A stretch of 35,176 nt of DNA from Acetobacter syzygii (GCF_000964225.1 NZ_BAMZ01000025.1:1-35176), one strand, 5' to 3'; counted from the stretch's first letter, positions 1-7,869 are shown. The notes: a model not told the origin generated them from the sequence alone. Program-made: numbers and translations.

Positions 1-1044
1 GGGGGGGGGTGGCATGACGGCTGGCCTGTCCACCTCCTCCATCTGCCTGCGCCTGAGTGCGTCAATCGCTTTATTCCTGCGTGGTAGAGAAATGCGTTTC
101 GGTTCTCTTTTTCTGGCAGGTGGGGAGGTAGGGGCCGATAGTATCCCGGTTAGGTCATTTTCCGATGTCATGCACACAGGAACACGGGTGCTCCTGATAT
201 CCAGTTCAGGCTTTTCGTGTTCCGGTGAGTGTTCTTCTGCCAGCAGCTTCCGGAATTCCGCCATGCGCACCTTTGTCAGCCGGGTAAAACTGCCAATCAG
301 CGTTCCATCGCTGGTTTCAATGATATGAGCACCCGGTCGGGTCTCCTTTCGATCCCCTTCGCGCATGGTCAGATTATGTTCTGCCAGTGCTGCACGGAAA
401 GACTTCAATTCGTCAGAGTGGCTCCAAAGAGAGGCAACAAGCTGTTTGAGTTCTGGCAAGTCAAGTCCCTGTCTTTCCGCTGTGCGGTGGGCCTGCGATG
501 TGTAGGCGGCACGGGGCTTGTCTGCTGGTTGTACTGATGCAAGGGCCGCGAGCAGTTCTGCTTCATGGACTTTGCCGTCCTGTCGTAAAGCTTTGGCAAT
601 CGAGCGGTCATGGCGTCCGGCGACGAGAGCATGGCCCAGCCTGATTTCTTCCAGTCTGGCCAGTTTCTCCAACCGTATCCAACTAAAACGACTGTCTAAG
701 ATATGATTCCGCTGCCATTCAGGCAGAATCAGGTGGCCATGGGTGCTGCCATCTTTCTGATGGATGACCAGAGTCATATGCTCCGGGTTTCCATGGAATT
801 CGCGACAAATCCGTCTGGCAAAATTTGCCAGTTGGTCATCCGTCATGGTCTCGTCAGGATTGAAGGCGATATGACGCAGGCCATAGGTCAGCCCCTCACG
901 TCTGGCTTCGCGCATAGCATCACGCATGAGCCAGTCCGAACCCGCCAGTATCCGGATGGCTTCATTCTTCGCACCATGCAGCACATGGCGGGACAAAGCA
1001 TCCGCGCCACTGCGCGTTTTAATTCTGCTTTCCTTGACGATCAT
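1..1044 (-). CDS. Relaxase / mobilization nuclease (element B), 3' end outside window
   Basis: An open frame on the minus strand starts at ATG 1042-1044 and stays open for 348 codons to the window edge, so the C-terminus is not seen. Residues about 90-110 carry the three-histidine metal site of MobA/VirD2-type relaxases (H95, then H102-G-H104 in a GSTHGHLILP context). Such enzymes nick oriT and stay covalently bound to the transferred strand. The N-terminal part also has the helix-rich LRHIAFNPDE region common in these proteins. It begins 19 bp after the mobC stop, so the two form an operon, with a candidate oriT upstream of mobC. The last visible codons are a proline run encoded by a G tract at the window edge. 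The family call rests on motifs only; the relaxase subfamily is not assigned. Confidence 0.75.
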   Translation of the reverse strand, partial: MIVKESRIKTRSGADALSRHVLHGAKNEAIRILAGSDWLMRDAMREARREGLTYGLRHIAFNPDETMTDDQLANFARRICREFHGNPEHMTLVIHQKDGSTHGHLILPEWQRNHILDSRFSWIRLEKLARLEEIRLGHALVAGRHDRSIAKALRQDGKVHEAELLAALASVQPADKPRAAYTSQAHRTAERQGLDLPELKQLVASLWSHSDELKSFRAALAEHNLTMREGDRKETRPGAHIIETSDGTLIGSFTRLTKVRMAEFRKLLAEEHSPEHEKPELDIRSTRVPVCMTSENDLTGILSAPTSPPARKREPKRISLPRRNKAIDALRRRQMEEVDRPAVMPPPP

Positions 1045-1063
1045 GGGGCATGACCATGAACAG

Positions 1064-1453
1064 TCAGTGCAGGGTAGGTGCTGACCTGTCGCACCTGCGA
1101 CGGGCAGACCTGTCAGAGCGGTGTCTCCGTGAGCGGGGGAGGAGGCCGTCAAGATGCTGGATCAGCTTTTCAACCTCGTCCAGCACAGACCCGCAATGGA
1201 CAGCATCGCCACAATTGGCCGAGTGAGCAAGCTGATTGAGATTGTTGCCAACGCGTGAAAGCTGGGTGCGTAGTCTGTGCAGTTCGTCCGAAACGGGCGG
1301 ACCATCATCATCCGAGAACTCAGCGGAAGCCAGTAAAGAGCGTATCCAGTCAGACGTGGTTACATGACCATGACTACGCGCGAGATGGTTCCAGAGTATG
1401 AGTTCGTTGGGCGATGCACGGACGGAAAGGCGAGAGGTTCGAGATGCAGGCAT
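1064..1453 (-). CDS. mobC: MobC-like relaxosome accessory protein (element B)
   Basis: The protein has 129 residues. ATG 1451-1453 is preferred over the in-frame start at 1624 because AGAAGG sits about 10 nt upstream of it and because the longer version would translate through the palindromic oriT-like DNA. Residues about 60-75 read LSRVGNNLNQLAHSAN, matching the conserved GNNLNQ(I/L)A core of the MobC family. The N-terminus (RLSVRASPNELILWNHLARSHG) fits a ribbon-helix-helix-like DNA-binding part. MobC proteins bind near oriT and help the relaxase open the strands. The C-terminus is very Arg/Ser rich, consistent with DNA contact. The relaxase gene follows directly. Confidence 0.75.
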   Translation of the reverse strand: MPASRTSRLSVRASPNELILWNHLARSHGHVTTSDWIRSLLASAEFSDDDGPPVSDELHRLRTQLSRVGNNLNQLAHSANCGDAVHCGSVLDEVEKLIQHLDGLLPRSRRHRSDRSARRRCDRSAPTLH

Positions 1454-1474
1454 AACTGATTTTCCTTCTAAAGA

Positions 1475-1570
1475 GGGGGTTAACGGGGGAGATTTCTCCC
1501 CCTTACCAGCTTGTCGAATGCTACCCTTGGGTAGCCATTTGACACTGCTGGCTCCCTGCAAGGGTAACCT
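1475..1570. other. Candidate origin of transfer (element B)
   Basis: Upstream of mobC lies GGGGGT-TAAC followed by a perfect inverted repeat GGGGGAGA-tt-TCTCCCCC (1485-1502) and then CTTACCAGCT. The element A counterpart (7109-7148) has the same order of parts, and the palindrome lies 32-33 bp before the mobC start in both. Further inverted repeats follow here: GCTACCC-tt-GGGTAGC (1520-1535), and CCAGC/GCTGG at 1506 and 1547. Position beside mobC-relaxase and conservation between two related elements support oriT; no nick site is proven. Confidence 0.5.
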
Positions 1571-1631
1571 ATTCAGATGCCTGATTTCCGAACTTTCTTT
1601 TGGTGCAAACGAGACTGTCACCATAAGGCTT

Positions 1632-3248
1632 TCAGAAAGGCATGATGCACTCGGGCGGATAGCTCAGGGCTTCAATGACCTGTTGCAAATTGGCGACTTC
1701 AATACCACTGGTGTAGTTCATTGTTCCCTGTGATTTATGGGAGGCTTCATGTCCCAGAACAGTATCAATCCACAGTTCCCGAATGTGCGCTTCTTGGTTT
1801 CGAAGCTTTGTCGAGACGGTGTGTCGGAAAGAATGGAAGGTCACAGCCTCCGGCAGACCAAGCCGTTTTTTGTGCTTTGAGAAGGATCGGGCAAAGTTAT
1901 CGCCCCGTTCACCAGAAGTAGAAACGGTCAGGTCCGGGAACAGAAATTTTTCACCATTGTCCTCAAGTAGATTCAGCCCCTCCATTCTGAGCAGACTGGA
2001 ATGAATGGGAATGATACGGGTGCCCGCTGACGTTTTGGGTGACCAGCCATCTTCGGGGTGAGGGCGGACATGGAAGCAGGGCACCCCGTCGATGACTTCA
2101 ATATCCTGACGTCTGAGGTTGCAGATTTCACCTAACCGCATGCCGGTGAACATACCGATGCTGATAATGCCACTCCATGTCCGGTGAGAGACAGCCGTTC
2201 CTGACCACTGAGTGCGGGCGAGCAAAGCCAGTTCGCCGTCAGTCCATCCCCGGCGGACAATCTTCTTGGTGACATTGAAATCCCAGCCCGACCATGGGTT
2301 TTTGTCGGCAAAGTCTCGTTTGACCAGATGGCTCCATAACGCGGACAGTCGGGAAAAGTGGTTTTTGACGGTTTTCCCGCCAACCGTTTCCAGACCTCGT
2401 TCCTGAGCCTGTGCAATGACAACACGTAACGGGAGAACAGTCTTGCCCTTCCCATGTGTTGCGGGCAGGGAAGAGAGTAGGTCAAAAAACTCTCCTGCCA
2501 CGTTGCCGGTAATTTGTCGCACAGGCATGTCGCCAAAAGCTTCAATAAACAGACCGATAGTCTTCTGGGTGGCTTTTATGGTGTCGGTACTCTTCGTTTT
2601 GTCGGAATAGATAAAGCGTTCCGCCATGGTTGAAAGAAGAGGCGATGAAATTTTCGGGGCGGGTTTGCGCTCTTCCGGTGCAGGTGGGGCCATTATCTGT
2701 GGCACTGGCTGAGCTATGTGGGTAGGCTGGCGGCTCTGGATGTCAACGATCATGCCGGACAGGCGGTCGGCTTCCGCCCTGAGCATTTTCTTTTCCTGTT
2801 TGCTCAGGGCAACGCCGGTGGTGAGCTGCTGACGCATACTGTCAAAGCGCTGGCCGATCTCGCGTATCTTTCTTGAGCTTTCATCGAGGAAGGCGTTTTC
2901 GCTCTGAATTCTTTCGAGCAGGGCCATGTTATGGGTGGCATCGCGAATTTTGCGGTCAAGGGCATGGCACTCTTCAGCCAGGGCGAGCGTCTCTTCCTGA
3001 TCCCGGATCATCTGGGCCTGAACGGCCAGCAGGTCTTTCATCAGATCGGTATCAGGCTTCTCGTCCATCATCCTTGCCCTTTCAAACAGTGTGCCCGTGA
3101 CTGCATAGAGGGCAGCCGCCCGTTCTCGGGCGATGAGCTTACTCTGAGTCTGTAAGGAAAGGGAGATTTCAGTTCTGCCGAGGCAGGCTTGCACGGCCTG
3201 AGGGACTGCGCGACGGAAGTGGTAATGAGAGCCGATGAGTCGGAGCAT
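1632..3248 (-). CDS. int: Tyrosine site-specific integrase, DUF6538-type N-terminus (element B)
   Basis: This 538-residue recombinase would catalyse integration and excision of element B at tRNA-Leu. The N-terminus (LIGSHYHFRRAVP) is the short DUF6538-like domain found on many alphaproteobacterial island integrases. A coiled-coil-rich stretch follows (about 60-170), then a SAM-like core-binding domain and the catalytic domain. Visible catalytic residues are R371 (TGMRLGEIC), K405, H472-xx-R475 (FHSFRH), H500 (LGHE) and Y512. All are present, so it looks active. The start codon lies 85 bp from the att copy at 3333, and the gene points away from it. It is clearly related to the second integrase at 16147-17748 through shared blocks such as VKNHF, SFRH-VSTKLRN and the YHFRRAVP start. 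Confidence 0.92.
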   Translation of the reverse strand: MLRLIGSHYHFRRAVPQAVQACLGRTEISLSLQTQSKLIARERAAALYAVTGTLFERARMMDEKPDTDLMKDLLAVQAQMIRDQEETLALAEECHALDRKIRDATHNMALLERIQSENAFLDESSRKIREIGQRFDSMRQQLTTGVALSKQEKKMLRAEADRLSGMIVDIQSRQPTHIAQPVPQIMAPPAPEERKPAPKISSPLLSTMAERFIYSDKTKSTDTIKATQKTIGLFIEAFGDMPVRQITGNVAGEFFDLLSSLPATHGKGKTVLPLRVVIAQAQERGLETVGGKTVKNHFSRLSALWSHLVKRDFADKNPWSGWDFNVTKKIVRRGWTDGELALLARTQWSGTAVSHRTWSGIISIGMFTGMRLGEICNLRRQDIEVIDGVPCFHVRPHPEDGWSPKTSAGTRIIPIHSSLLRMEGLNLLEDNGEKFLFPDLTVSTSGERGDNFARSFSKHKKRLGLPEAVTFHSFRHTVSTKLRNQEAHIRELWIDTVLGHEASHKSQGTMNYTSGIEVANLQQVIEALSYPPECIMPF

Positions 3249-3253
3249 CTGCG

Positions 3254-3282
3254 TTTCCCGTTCTGGGAAGACAAACGGGAAA
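3254..3282. repeat. Inverted repeat in the integrase B leader
   Basis: TTTCCCGTT (3254-3262) and AACGGGAAA (3274-3282) form a perfect 9-bp inverted repeat that ends 6 bp before the integrase start codon. In mRNA it would enclose the ribosome binding region. Integrase A has a comparable repeat between its start and att. Possible roles are translational control of int or an integrase/excisionase arm site. Confidence 0.5.
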
Positions 3283-3332
3283 ATCCCGCAGACCCATCAA
3301 ATTCTAATTTTACTGTTATATTTCAATTGGTT

Positions 3333-3357
3333 AGTGGTGCGAACTGCGGGACTCGAA
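3333..3357. repeat. att site copy (left end of element A / right end of element B)
   Basis: This 25-bp stretch is identical to 17842-17866, which is the 3' end of tRNA-Leu(TAA): half of the T arm, the acceptor strand and CCA. Outside the 25 bp the sequences differ at once. A duplicated tRNA 3' end is the standard product of tyrosine-integrase insertion. The motif CTGCGGGA (3344-3351) has two inverted partners TCCCGCAG nearby at 3284-3291 and 3367-3374, which could be core-type integrase binding sites. Confidence 0.88.
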
Positions 3358-3466
3358 AGTCAAGAATCCCGCAGTCGCCTAAATAACATACTGATATTAA
3401 AGACTTTTATAATCCTGACGTGAAGGAAATTGTAGAAGACCTTCGTAGAAAATCAAGACCTTTTTG

Positions 3467-4093
3467 TCAGGAGACTTCCTGCTTCAGTGTCTCAAAAATA
3501 CTGGTTTGGCGTGTGAACTGGTTATTCTGTTGCATGACCTGAACACGCCTGACCAATGTGGCTAAAGACACGTCAGCAATGGAAGACGCATGTCTGTAGC
3601 TTTTCCCAGAGGCTAAAAGGTCAAGAGCATGTTGCACCTTTGCAGAACTGGCTTTGGGTCTGCCTATGGGGCGACCTGTTTTCGTTCCATATTTCTGAGC
3701 ATGGTCTATGCCACTTCTAATGCGCTCATTAATCGTCTCGCGTTCATTTTGGGCAATGACAGACATCAACAGATAACTGACACGGCTTGACCTGTCTGAT
3801 GTATCCACACCCTCTGTCAGACTTCTGACTGTTATCCCTTTCTGGTCAAATTCTTCCAGCAATCGTGCGAGATGGGCTGTTCGTCTTCCAAGCCTGTCCA
3901 CCTTCCAGACAGTCAGAACATCCCCCTTGTTTAACAGAGACAGCAAACTGTTTAACTGTGGCCTGTCTTCTGTTGCACCGGAAATGACATCCATAAAAAT
4001 TCTTTCTTTCGGAATCCCGGCTTCCAGTAAACGACTGACCTGCATATCAGTCGACTGGTCTCTGGTGCTGACACGTGCATATCCATAAATCAT
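3467..4093 (-). CDS. Serine recombinase of the resolvase/invertase family
   Basis: The 208-residue protein has the small-resolvase layout: catalytic domain with YARVST and nucleophile S9, the KVDRLGRR arginine motif near residue 65-72, the ERETINERI helix near 115-125, and a C-terminal DNA-binding segment (about 145-190) with a helix-turn-helix. It could resolve dimers, invert a segment or stabilise the element. It shares a 4-bp ATGA overlap with the upstream gene (4090-4635), so the two are translated together. It is the gene nearest the left att site of element A. A second serine recombinase lies at 13915-14487. The partner site (res or inversion site) was not identified. Confidence 0.88.
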   Translation of the reverse strand: MIYGYARVSTRDQSTDMQVSRLLEAGIPKERIFMDVISGATEDRPQLNSLLSLLNKGDVLTVWKVDRLGRRTAHLARLLEEFDQKGITVRSLTEGVDTSDRSSRVSYLLMSVIAQNERETINERIRSGIDHAQKYGTKTGRPIGRPKASSAKVQHALDLLASGKSYRHASSIADVSLATLVRRVQVMQQNNQFTRQTSIFETLKQEVS

Positions 4094-4635
4094 TGCACAC
4101 CGCCAAAGACATGCAGAGCTGTCACTCTGTCCGCAAGGAAATAGCGGGCCAGATAATCTCCCAATGCATAATCATCAGGAAAGTAGCTCTTCAGGACAGA
4201 AGCACAGCCACAATCAAGGTCAAGATTGAAATAGGACATGCGATTTTTGCCATCCCCCTTTATGATTTCAATATCCCTTAAAACGCTTTCCAGAAAAGCC
4301 ACTATGAAAACGGATAACTGGTCTTCGCCATATTTTTCAATAATCTGAGGAGCGAGCACGTCCAGAATATTCTGGATGCCATCAGAATGATATAAATCCA
4401 ATAATTTATAGGCTTGGTCTTCTATCGTGCCTTCAAGCTTGTTGCTTGCGGGATATGTCGGGAATTCACGTAATGCGGAAATATAGGCTTCCTGCATTGT
4501 CTGTGTAATTTTAGAGGATTGCAGGAATATCCTGAAATTCTCCACATATCCTGGTGCAATGTCATCAAACCCCTCAACAGGAGAAAAAATATGATGGACG
4601 GTCAGGTTTCCAGTGCGGAATGTAATTTCACTCAT
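4090..4635 (-). CDS. Hypothetical protein, co-transcribed with a serine recombinase
   Basis: This 181-residue acidic protein is not recognised. It has no signal peptide or membrane segment and looks soluble and helix-rich, with an N-terminal MSEITFRTGNLTVHHIF strand-like part. The start at 4635 has a good AAGGAG about 8 nt upstream. A promoter-like TTGACT-N18-TACTAT lies at 4726-4755 on the same strand. The stop overlaps the recombinase start by 4 bp, suggesting a paired function, for example a directionality or regulatory partner; that is inference only. Base composition is more AT-rich than the chromosome to the right. Confidence 0.7.
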   Translation of the reverse strand: MSEITFRTGNLTVHHIFSPVEGFDDIAPGYVENFRIFLQSSKITQTMQEAYISALREFPTYPASNKLEGTIEDQAYKLLDLYHSDGIQNILDVLAPQIIEKYGEDQLSVFIVAFLESVLRDIEIIKGDGKNRMSYFNLDLDCGCASVLKSYFPDDYALGDYLARYFLADRVTALHVFGGVQ

Positions 4636-4725
4636 AGAATGTCTCCTTAAATTGTTAATCAGGGATTATTTTCTAAAATACTTTTGAATATACAATATTG
4701 AATACGATTTTCCCTTTGTATTTAC

Positions 4726-4755
4726 ATAGTAAGGTATATGTATTCAAAAAGTCAA
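4726..4755 (-). promoter_or_regulatory. Predicted promoter of the hypothetical-recombinase operon
   Basis: On the minus strand TTGACT (complement of 4750-4755), an 18-nt spacer and TACTAT (complement of 4726-4731) match sigma-70-type boxes. Transcription would start near 4718, about 80 nt before the start codon at 4635. Confidence 0.5.
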
Positions 4756-4872
4756 GTTTTTGAAACAGAATTTATTTAATTATTTTAAATAAAATAGATT
4801 TATTTCCAGTAATCGTGTCTTTTTAATTTTTGGCACTCTCTCACAAGGAAGAAACTCTGTTTCTGACTTGTC

Positions 4873-4920
4873 ACGCACAAAGCAGGGGAACAGGAGATTT
4901 GTAAAATCTCCGGCGTGCGT
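4873..4920. terminator. Nested inverted repeat after the relaxase gene, possible terminator
   Basis: GGAGATTT-gta-AAATCTCC (4893-4900 with 4904-4911) is a strong 8-bp hairpin just past the relaxase stop at 4928. Outer arms ACGCAC (4873) and GTGCGT (4915) could extend it. There is no clear T tract on either side, so it may instead be a processing or protein-binding site. The rest of 4636-4927 is AT-rich intergenic DNA holding the promoter at 4726-4755. Confidence 0.4.
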
Positions 4921-4927
4921 ATGGTGC

Positions 4928-6688
4928 CTAGATTTTTAAAATATTCTCATGGCTTTCAACCTCTGAATTATTCTGTTTCACCCATGTCATGGCGTTATTT
5001 GTTTCCTGAAGAATTTTCGCATTTTCCGCGTCCATCTTTCTGTTCTGCCAGTCGATGAATTTGTTTTTCAGATAGTCCGCATTTTTGGAAACCATCTGTG
5101 TCAAAAAATCCCTCCCATGTAGGTTCAGAAAATACTCAAACGTAACAGGAATCCTGTTCTGTTGGGCATGTAACTTCTGATAATTCCTGTAGGATGCCCT
5201 GTATAAAAGATAACTCTGGAACAGCACTTCGTCCTGCTGATCATCACTCATCATGTTCCATGTCGCATCACTGATGGGAGCAGGAAGTCCAAAATTCATG
5301 GCAATGGGATAAGGCTTGTTTCTGATAGTCACAGACCCACCAAAAAATAGGCTTAGGAACAGTTCCACCAGCAAAAGCAGAATGTTGCTGTCAATGCTGT
5401 TGTTGCATTGGTCAAGCCAGTATTGCTGGTCTTTAAGGTTCTGATAGGCTCTGCGATAAAAATACCAGTCTTCCTGTTTTGCCTGTTTCAATCGGGCTTT
5501 AATGTCCCTGATATAATCCGGGGTAATAAGAATAATATGGGATAGACTGGCAACGTGGGTGACGCCTCTGTTCAGCTTTCCAGTGCTGATAGCCTTTGCA
5601 AAATTTTCCCCTGTGATGACAGGATTTGAACCTGTTGCTGTGCGATGGTTTCGAGCAACTGCTGTATCTGGTCGATGGGTGAGGGTTTGTCTCCCACTTC
5701 TGCCAGTAAGCCCAGGATTTCCTTTGCTGTGCTGTTGGCTCCAGAGGCTTCCTGATAGGTCTGTTGATAAAGAGTGATTCTGTTTTTCTGTTCGTTTTCC
5801 TTCATGATTTTTCTCCTTTTTTGCATTTGAATAGAGGGGTAAATTAATATGATTAAAGTAGGTTCTGGCTTGTTCCATGGTCATTTTCAGAGGACGTTTA
5901 TGTCCACTGGCTTTTGAGCCAAGATTGACCAGCCTGTTAAAGGCATGAACGTTACCTGACTGGTCAATCACAACAGGACCTTTCTCGCCCATACAGATAC
6001 GACAGTTAAATTGTGCCAGTTTTACCATGAGTAATTCTGGCTTGTATTTTTTACAGCCAGTCAGAACAAGACGGGCAAGACCAGCCTTATCAATATGGGT
6101 GCGTTCCTGTTGAGCACGTTCCTGGGGCTTTAATCGGGCTTTAGGTTTCTGGATGTCCCAAAGTCCTGCATCTCTTAAACGTTGGGCTTCTGCTGTCTTG
6201 CCTTCTGCCTCCAGAGCTTTGATGACAGCACGATTATGGGCACCCGGTGTGATGGTTTCCCCTGTGCGAAGTTCAGCCAGTCTGTTGATTTTCTCGCGTC
6301 TGGCATGGTCATTGTCCATGCGAAGACAGGAGCCAGATGGAAGGAGCAGGGAATAAACCCTGTGTCTGTGTTCCCTGCCATGTTTGACATGGATGGATTC
6401 AGAGAAGGGCTGTTTTGTCAGAGAAAATTCTTTCTCGTAATCCTGCCAGTAGGCTTCCCATTCCTGAGCCGTCCAGTCCTTCGCAGGGTCAGCGTGAACA
6501 TGGTAGAGAGGTTTGGAGTGGCTGGCATAGCGTCCAATGTTCGTAAGCTCTTTAATCTGGTCTGTAATGCCTTGCTGAACCAGACCACGTGACGCGCCTG
6601 CAAAGGTGGCATCATTCTGCTTTTTGTCATCGCGGAGATGACGCCAGAGGCTAGACCCTCCCTTGCCTCGGGTGGCTCCTCCGATCAT
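4928..6688 (-). CDS. Relaxase / mobilization protein (element A)
   Basis: This 586-residue protein is probably the DNA-strand transferase that nicks oriT of element A. The N-terminal 200 residues hold YHVHADP (H63, H65) and a histidine cluster H100-V-K-H103-G-R-E-H107-R-H109, typical of MobA-like relaxases of small mobilizable elements. Residues about 295-375 are low-complexity Ser/Gly/Thr/Arg rich and coincide with a second gene in another frame (5572-5805). The C-terminal 200 residues include a hydrophobic stretch (ILLLLVELFLSLFF, about 440-455) and a charged helical tail. It overlaps the mobC-like gene by 4 bp (6685-6688). It is not of the same type as the element B relaxase by eye, although the adjacent oriT-like DNA is similar. 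Confidence 0.7.
   Translation of the reverse strand: MIGGATRGKGGSSLWRHLRDDKKQNDATFAGASRGLVQQGITDQIKELTNIGRYASHSKPLYHVHADPAKDWTAQEWEAYWQDYEKEFSLTKQPFSESIHVKHGREHRHRVYSLLLPSGSCLRMDNDHARREKINRLAELRTGETITPGAHNRAVIKALEAEGKTAEAQRLRDAGLWDIQKPKARLKPQERAQQERTHIDKAGLARLVLTGCKKYKPELLMVKLAQFNCRICMGEKGPVVIDQSGNVHAFNRLVNLGSKASGHKRPLKMTMEQARTYFNHINLPLYSNAKKEKNHEGKRTEKQNHSLSTDLSGSLWSQQHSKGNPGLTGRSGRQTLTHRPDTAVARNHRTATGSNPVITGENFAKAISTGKLNRGVTHVASLSHIILITPDYIRDIKARLKQAKQEDWYFYRRAYQNLKDQQYWLDQCNNSIDSNILLLLVELFLSLFFGGSVTIRNKPYPIAMNFGLPAPISDATWNMMSDDQQDEVLFQSYLLYRASYRNYQKLHAQQNRIPVTFEYFLNLHGRDFLTQMVSKNADYLKNKFIDWQNRKMDAENAKILQETNNAMTWVKQNNSEVESHENILKI
5572..5805 (-). CDS. Small coiled-coil protein overprinted inside the relaxase gene
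   Basis: A 77-residue frame lies wholly within the relaxase gene but in a different frame. Its ATG (5803-5805) has a near-ideal AAGGAG about 8 nt upstream. An in-frame start 7 codons earlier is possible but would place the ribosome site inside the gene. The predicted product (MKENEQKNRITL...) is Gln/Leu-rich, with heptad-like QIQQLLETIAQQQVQILSSQ near its C-terminus, so a coiled coil is likely. The relaxase frame over the same DNA is low complexity, which is what an overprinted linker would look like. IncQ plasmids such as RSF1010 have mobB nested inside mobA in the same way. The function is unknown; a mobilization accessory role is inferred from position. Confidence 0.6.
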   Translation of the reverse strand: MKENEQKNRITLYQQTYQEASGANSTAKEILGLLAEVGDKPSPIDQIQQLLETIAQQQVQILSSQGKILQRLSALES

Positions 6689-7086
6689 TCATGTCTCTCA
6701 AGCTTTCTGCGTAGGGTATCAAGATTGAGCACAGCCTGACGCACATCAGGAATAAGCTTCTCGGCCTCCTCATGCGCCATGACATGACCATCCTGACGTG
6801 ATTTGATGGCATACTGAACCAATGCCCCACACAGTTCAGCCGTGCTTTCCCTGAGCCTGTAGAGTTCCTTGATATATTCCGGCTTGGGTGGTGTGCGTGG
6901 ACTATAGGCTTTGACTGGCTTGATCCTCTGATATGTATCAGAGGGAGAAAGAGCACCAGCCAGACACTCACGCACAAGACTGTTGGCTGTGATGTCACGC
7001 TGTCTGGCATGGTGTGTGATGCACGCATATTGTTCATCATCCAGACGAACCAGTAACGATTTTTTCAGTTTTCTTTTTTCACTCAT
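6685..7086 (-). CDS. MobC/NikA-like relaxosome protein (element A)
   Basis: The 133-residue protein begins MSEKRKLKKSLLVRLDDEQYACITHHARQRD, a ribbon-helix-helix pattern: a basic beta strand (SLLVRL) followed by a helix starting at DDEQY. This is typical of MobC/NikA proteins that bind oriT and recruit the relaxase. The second half is helical and charged. A ribosome site AGGAG stands about 10 nt before ATG 7086. The stop overlaps the relaxase start by 4 bp. The candidate oriT lies 33 bp upstream of the start, so the protein probably binds there and represses its own operon. The canonical GNNLNQ motif of MobC is not conserved here. Confidence 0.65.
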   Translation of the reverse strand: MSEKRKLKKSLLVRLDDEQYACITHHARQRDITANSLVRECLAGALSPSDTYQRIKPVKAYSPRTPPKPEYIKELYRLRESTAELCGALVQYAIKSRQDGHVMAHEEAEKLIPDVRQAVLNLDTLRRKLERHE

Positions 7087-7108
7087 GCAATGGGTCTCCT
7101 GCTTAAAT

Positions 7109-7184
7109 GGGGGTCAACGGGGGAAAAGCATTTTCCCCCTTGCCAGCTACCAGAAGACGCGAAGCGGATACTGGTATGGCTGGC
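7109..7184. other. Candidate origin of transfer (element A)
   Basis: GGGGGT-CAAC is followed by GGGGGAAAA-gca-TTTTCCCCC (7119-7139) and CTTGCCAGCT. A second inverted repeat, GCCAGCTACCAG (7142-7153) with CTGGTATGGCTGGC (7171-7184), follows it. The first block matches the element B region at 1475-1511 in order, spacing and sequence, and both sit 32-33 bp before a mobC-like gene. The rest of 7185-7400 is AT-rich and noncoding, with a TCAACA-type palindrome at 7353-7374. Confidence 0.5.
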
Positions 7185-7352
7185 TATAATCAAAAGATAA
7201 CAAAGAAGATGGCAAACAAGATGAGAAAACAGACAATAAGAAGAAAAGATATTTTCCAGGTATAATGCAGGTGCTTTTTATAAAATGTGTTTCTTTTCTG
7301 GAAACTTAAACAGCGTTGTGTGTTGATGAAACATTATAAAAATAGAGAAACA

Positions 7353-7374
7353 GTCAACATCAAACACTGTTGAC
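7353..7374. promoter_or_regulatory. 22-bp palindromic operator-like site, copy 1
   Basis: GTCAACA-N8-TGTTGAC, extended by one more matching pair on each side. An identical arm-and-spacing palindrome is at 10080-10101 and an imperfect one of the same total length at 7848-7869. It lies between the 7401-7820 gene and the oriT/mobC region. It is probably a binding site for a dimeric regulator of element A. Confidence 0.5.
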
Positions 7375-7400
7375 TATGAAGGAGAAAACATAAGGAAAGG

Positions 7401-7820
7401 TCAAGCGGGAACGCTGTTGACTGCTTCCTGATTTTTCTGTTGGCGTGACTTCCTGCGAACAACCTTGCTGACAGCATCTTTCAACGCATAGGCATGGTTC
7501 TTGAGTTCTGCGAGGTCTTCAGGATTGTCCTGGATAACATCCAGCAGGGTTTCAATGTCTTTGAAGATAACAGGAAGCTTTGTGACCTGACTTCTGATAC
7601 GTTCCCTGTTCACGGCTTCACTGGTGACACGCCACCACTCCAGAACCTCTGTTTTTTCCTGCGTGGTGCATTTATCCAGAATGGAATGGGAAACCATGGA
7701 ATAGTAGCAGGGGAAAGTGCCAAGGGTTTCTTTGAGGGCTCGTTTCTTTTCAGGGCTGTATGTCCAACGACTGATTTCCCATTTGGGTCTGGCTTTGTTC
7801 TCTAATAATCGAAATTGCAT
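7401..7820 (-). CDS. Hypothetical protein of element A
   Basis: This 139-residue protein is not recognised. It is basic overall with Trp/Lys-rich N-terminal sequence (KARPKWEISRWTYSPEKKRALKE), predicted helical, and ends in a Lys/Arg/Gln stretch. No signal peptide or membrane segment is seen. The start at 7820 is supported by AAGGAG 9 nt upstream. An operator-like palindrome (7848-7869) lies just before the ribosome site, so expression is probably regulated together with other element A genes. It stands upstream of the mobC-relaxase operon on the same strand but is separated from it by the oriT-like region. A DNA-binding or mobilization role is possible but unsupported. Confidence 0.65.
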   Translation of the reverse strand: MQFRLLENKARPKWEISRWTYSPEKKRALKETLGTFPCYYSMVSHSILDKCTTQEKTEVLEWWRVTSEAVNRERIRSQVTKLPVIFKDIETLLDVIQDNPEDLAELKNHAYALKDAVSKVVRRKSRQQKNQEAVNSVPA

Positions 7821-7847
7821 GATTAAAATCTCCTTATAAAATAAATG

Positions 7848-7869
7848 GTCAACATTTTATTAATGTGAC
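7848..7869. promoter_or_regulatory. 22-bp palindromic operator-like site, imperfect copy
   Basis: GTCAACA-N8-ATGTGAC has the same total length and left arm as the perfect sites at 7353-7374 and 10080-10101. It lies about 28 bp before the start codon at 7820. Nearby, 7906-7919 is a separate perfect 14-bp palindrome (ACGAATATATTCGT) in the divergent AT-rich region. Confidence 0.4.

Noticed and set aside
1..10. G tract at the left edge as a phase-variable tract
   Set aside because: Only nine G residues are visible, they encode prolines in frame, and the full length is cut by the window edge.
703..1053. Plus-strand open frame opposite the element B relaxase
   Set aside because: The minus strand encodes a continuous relaxase with the three-histidine motif across this whole region, so the plus frame is a shadow.
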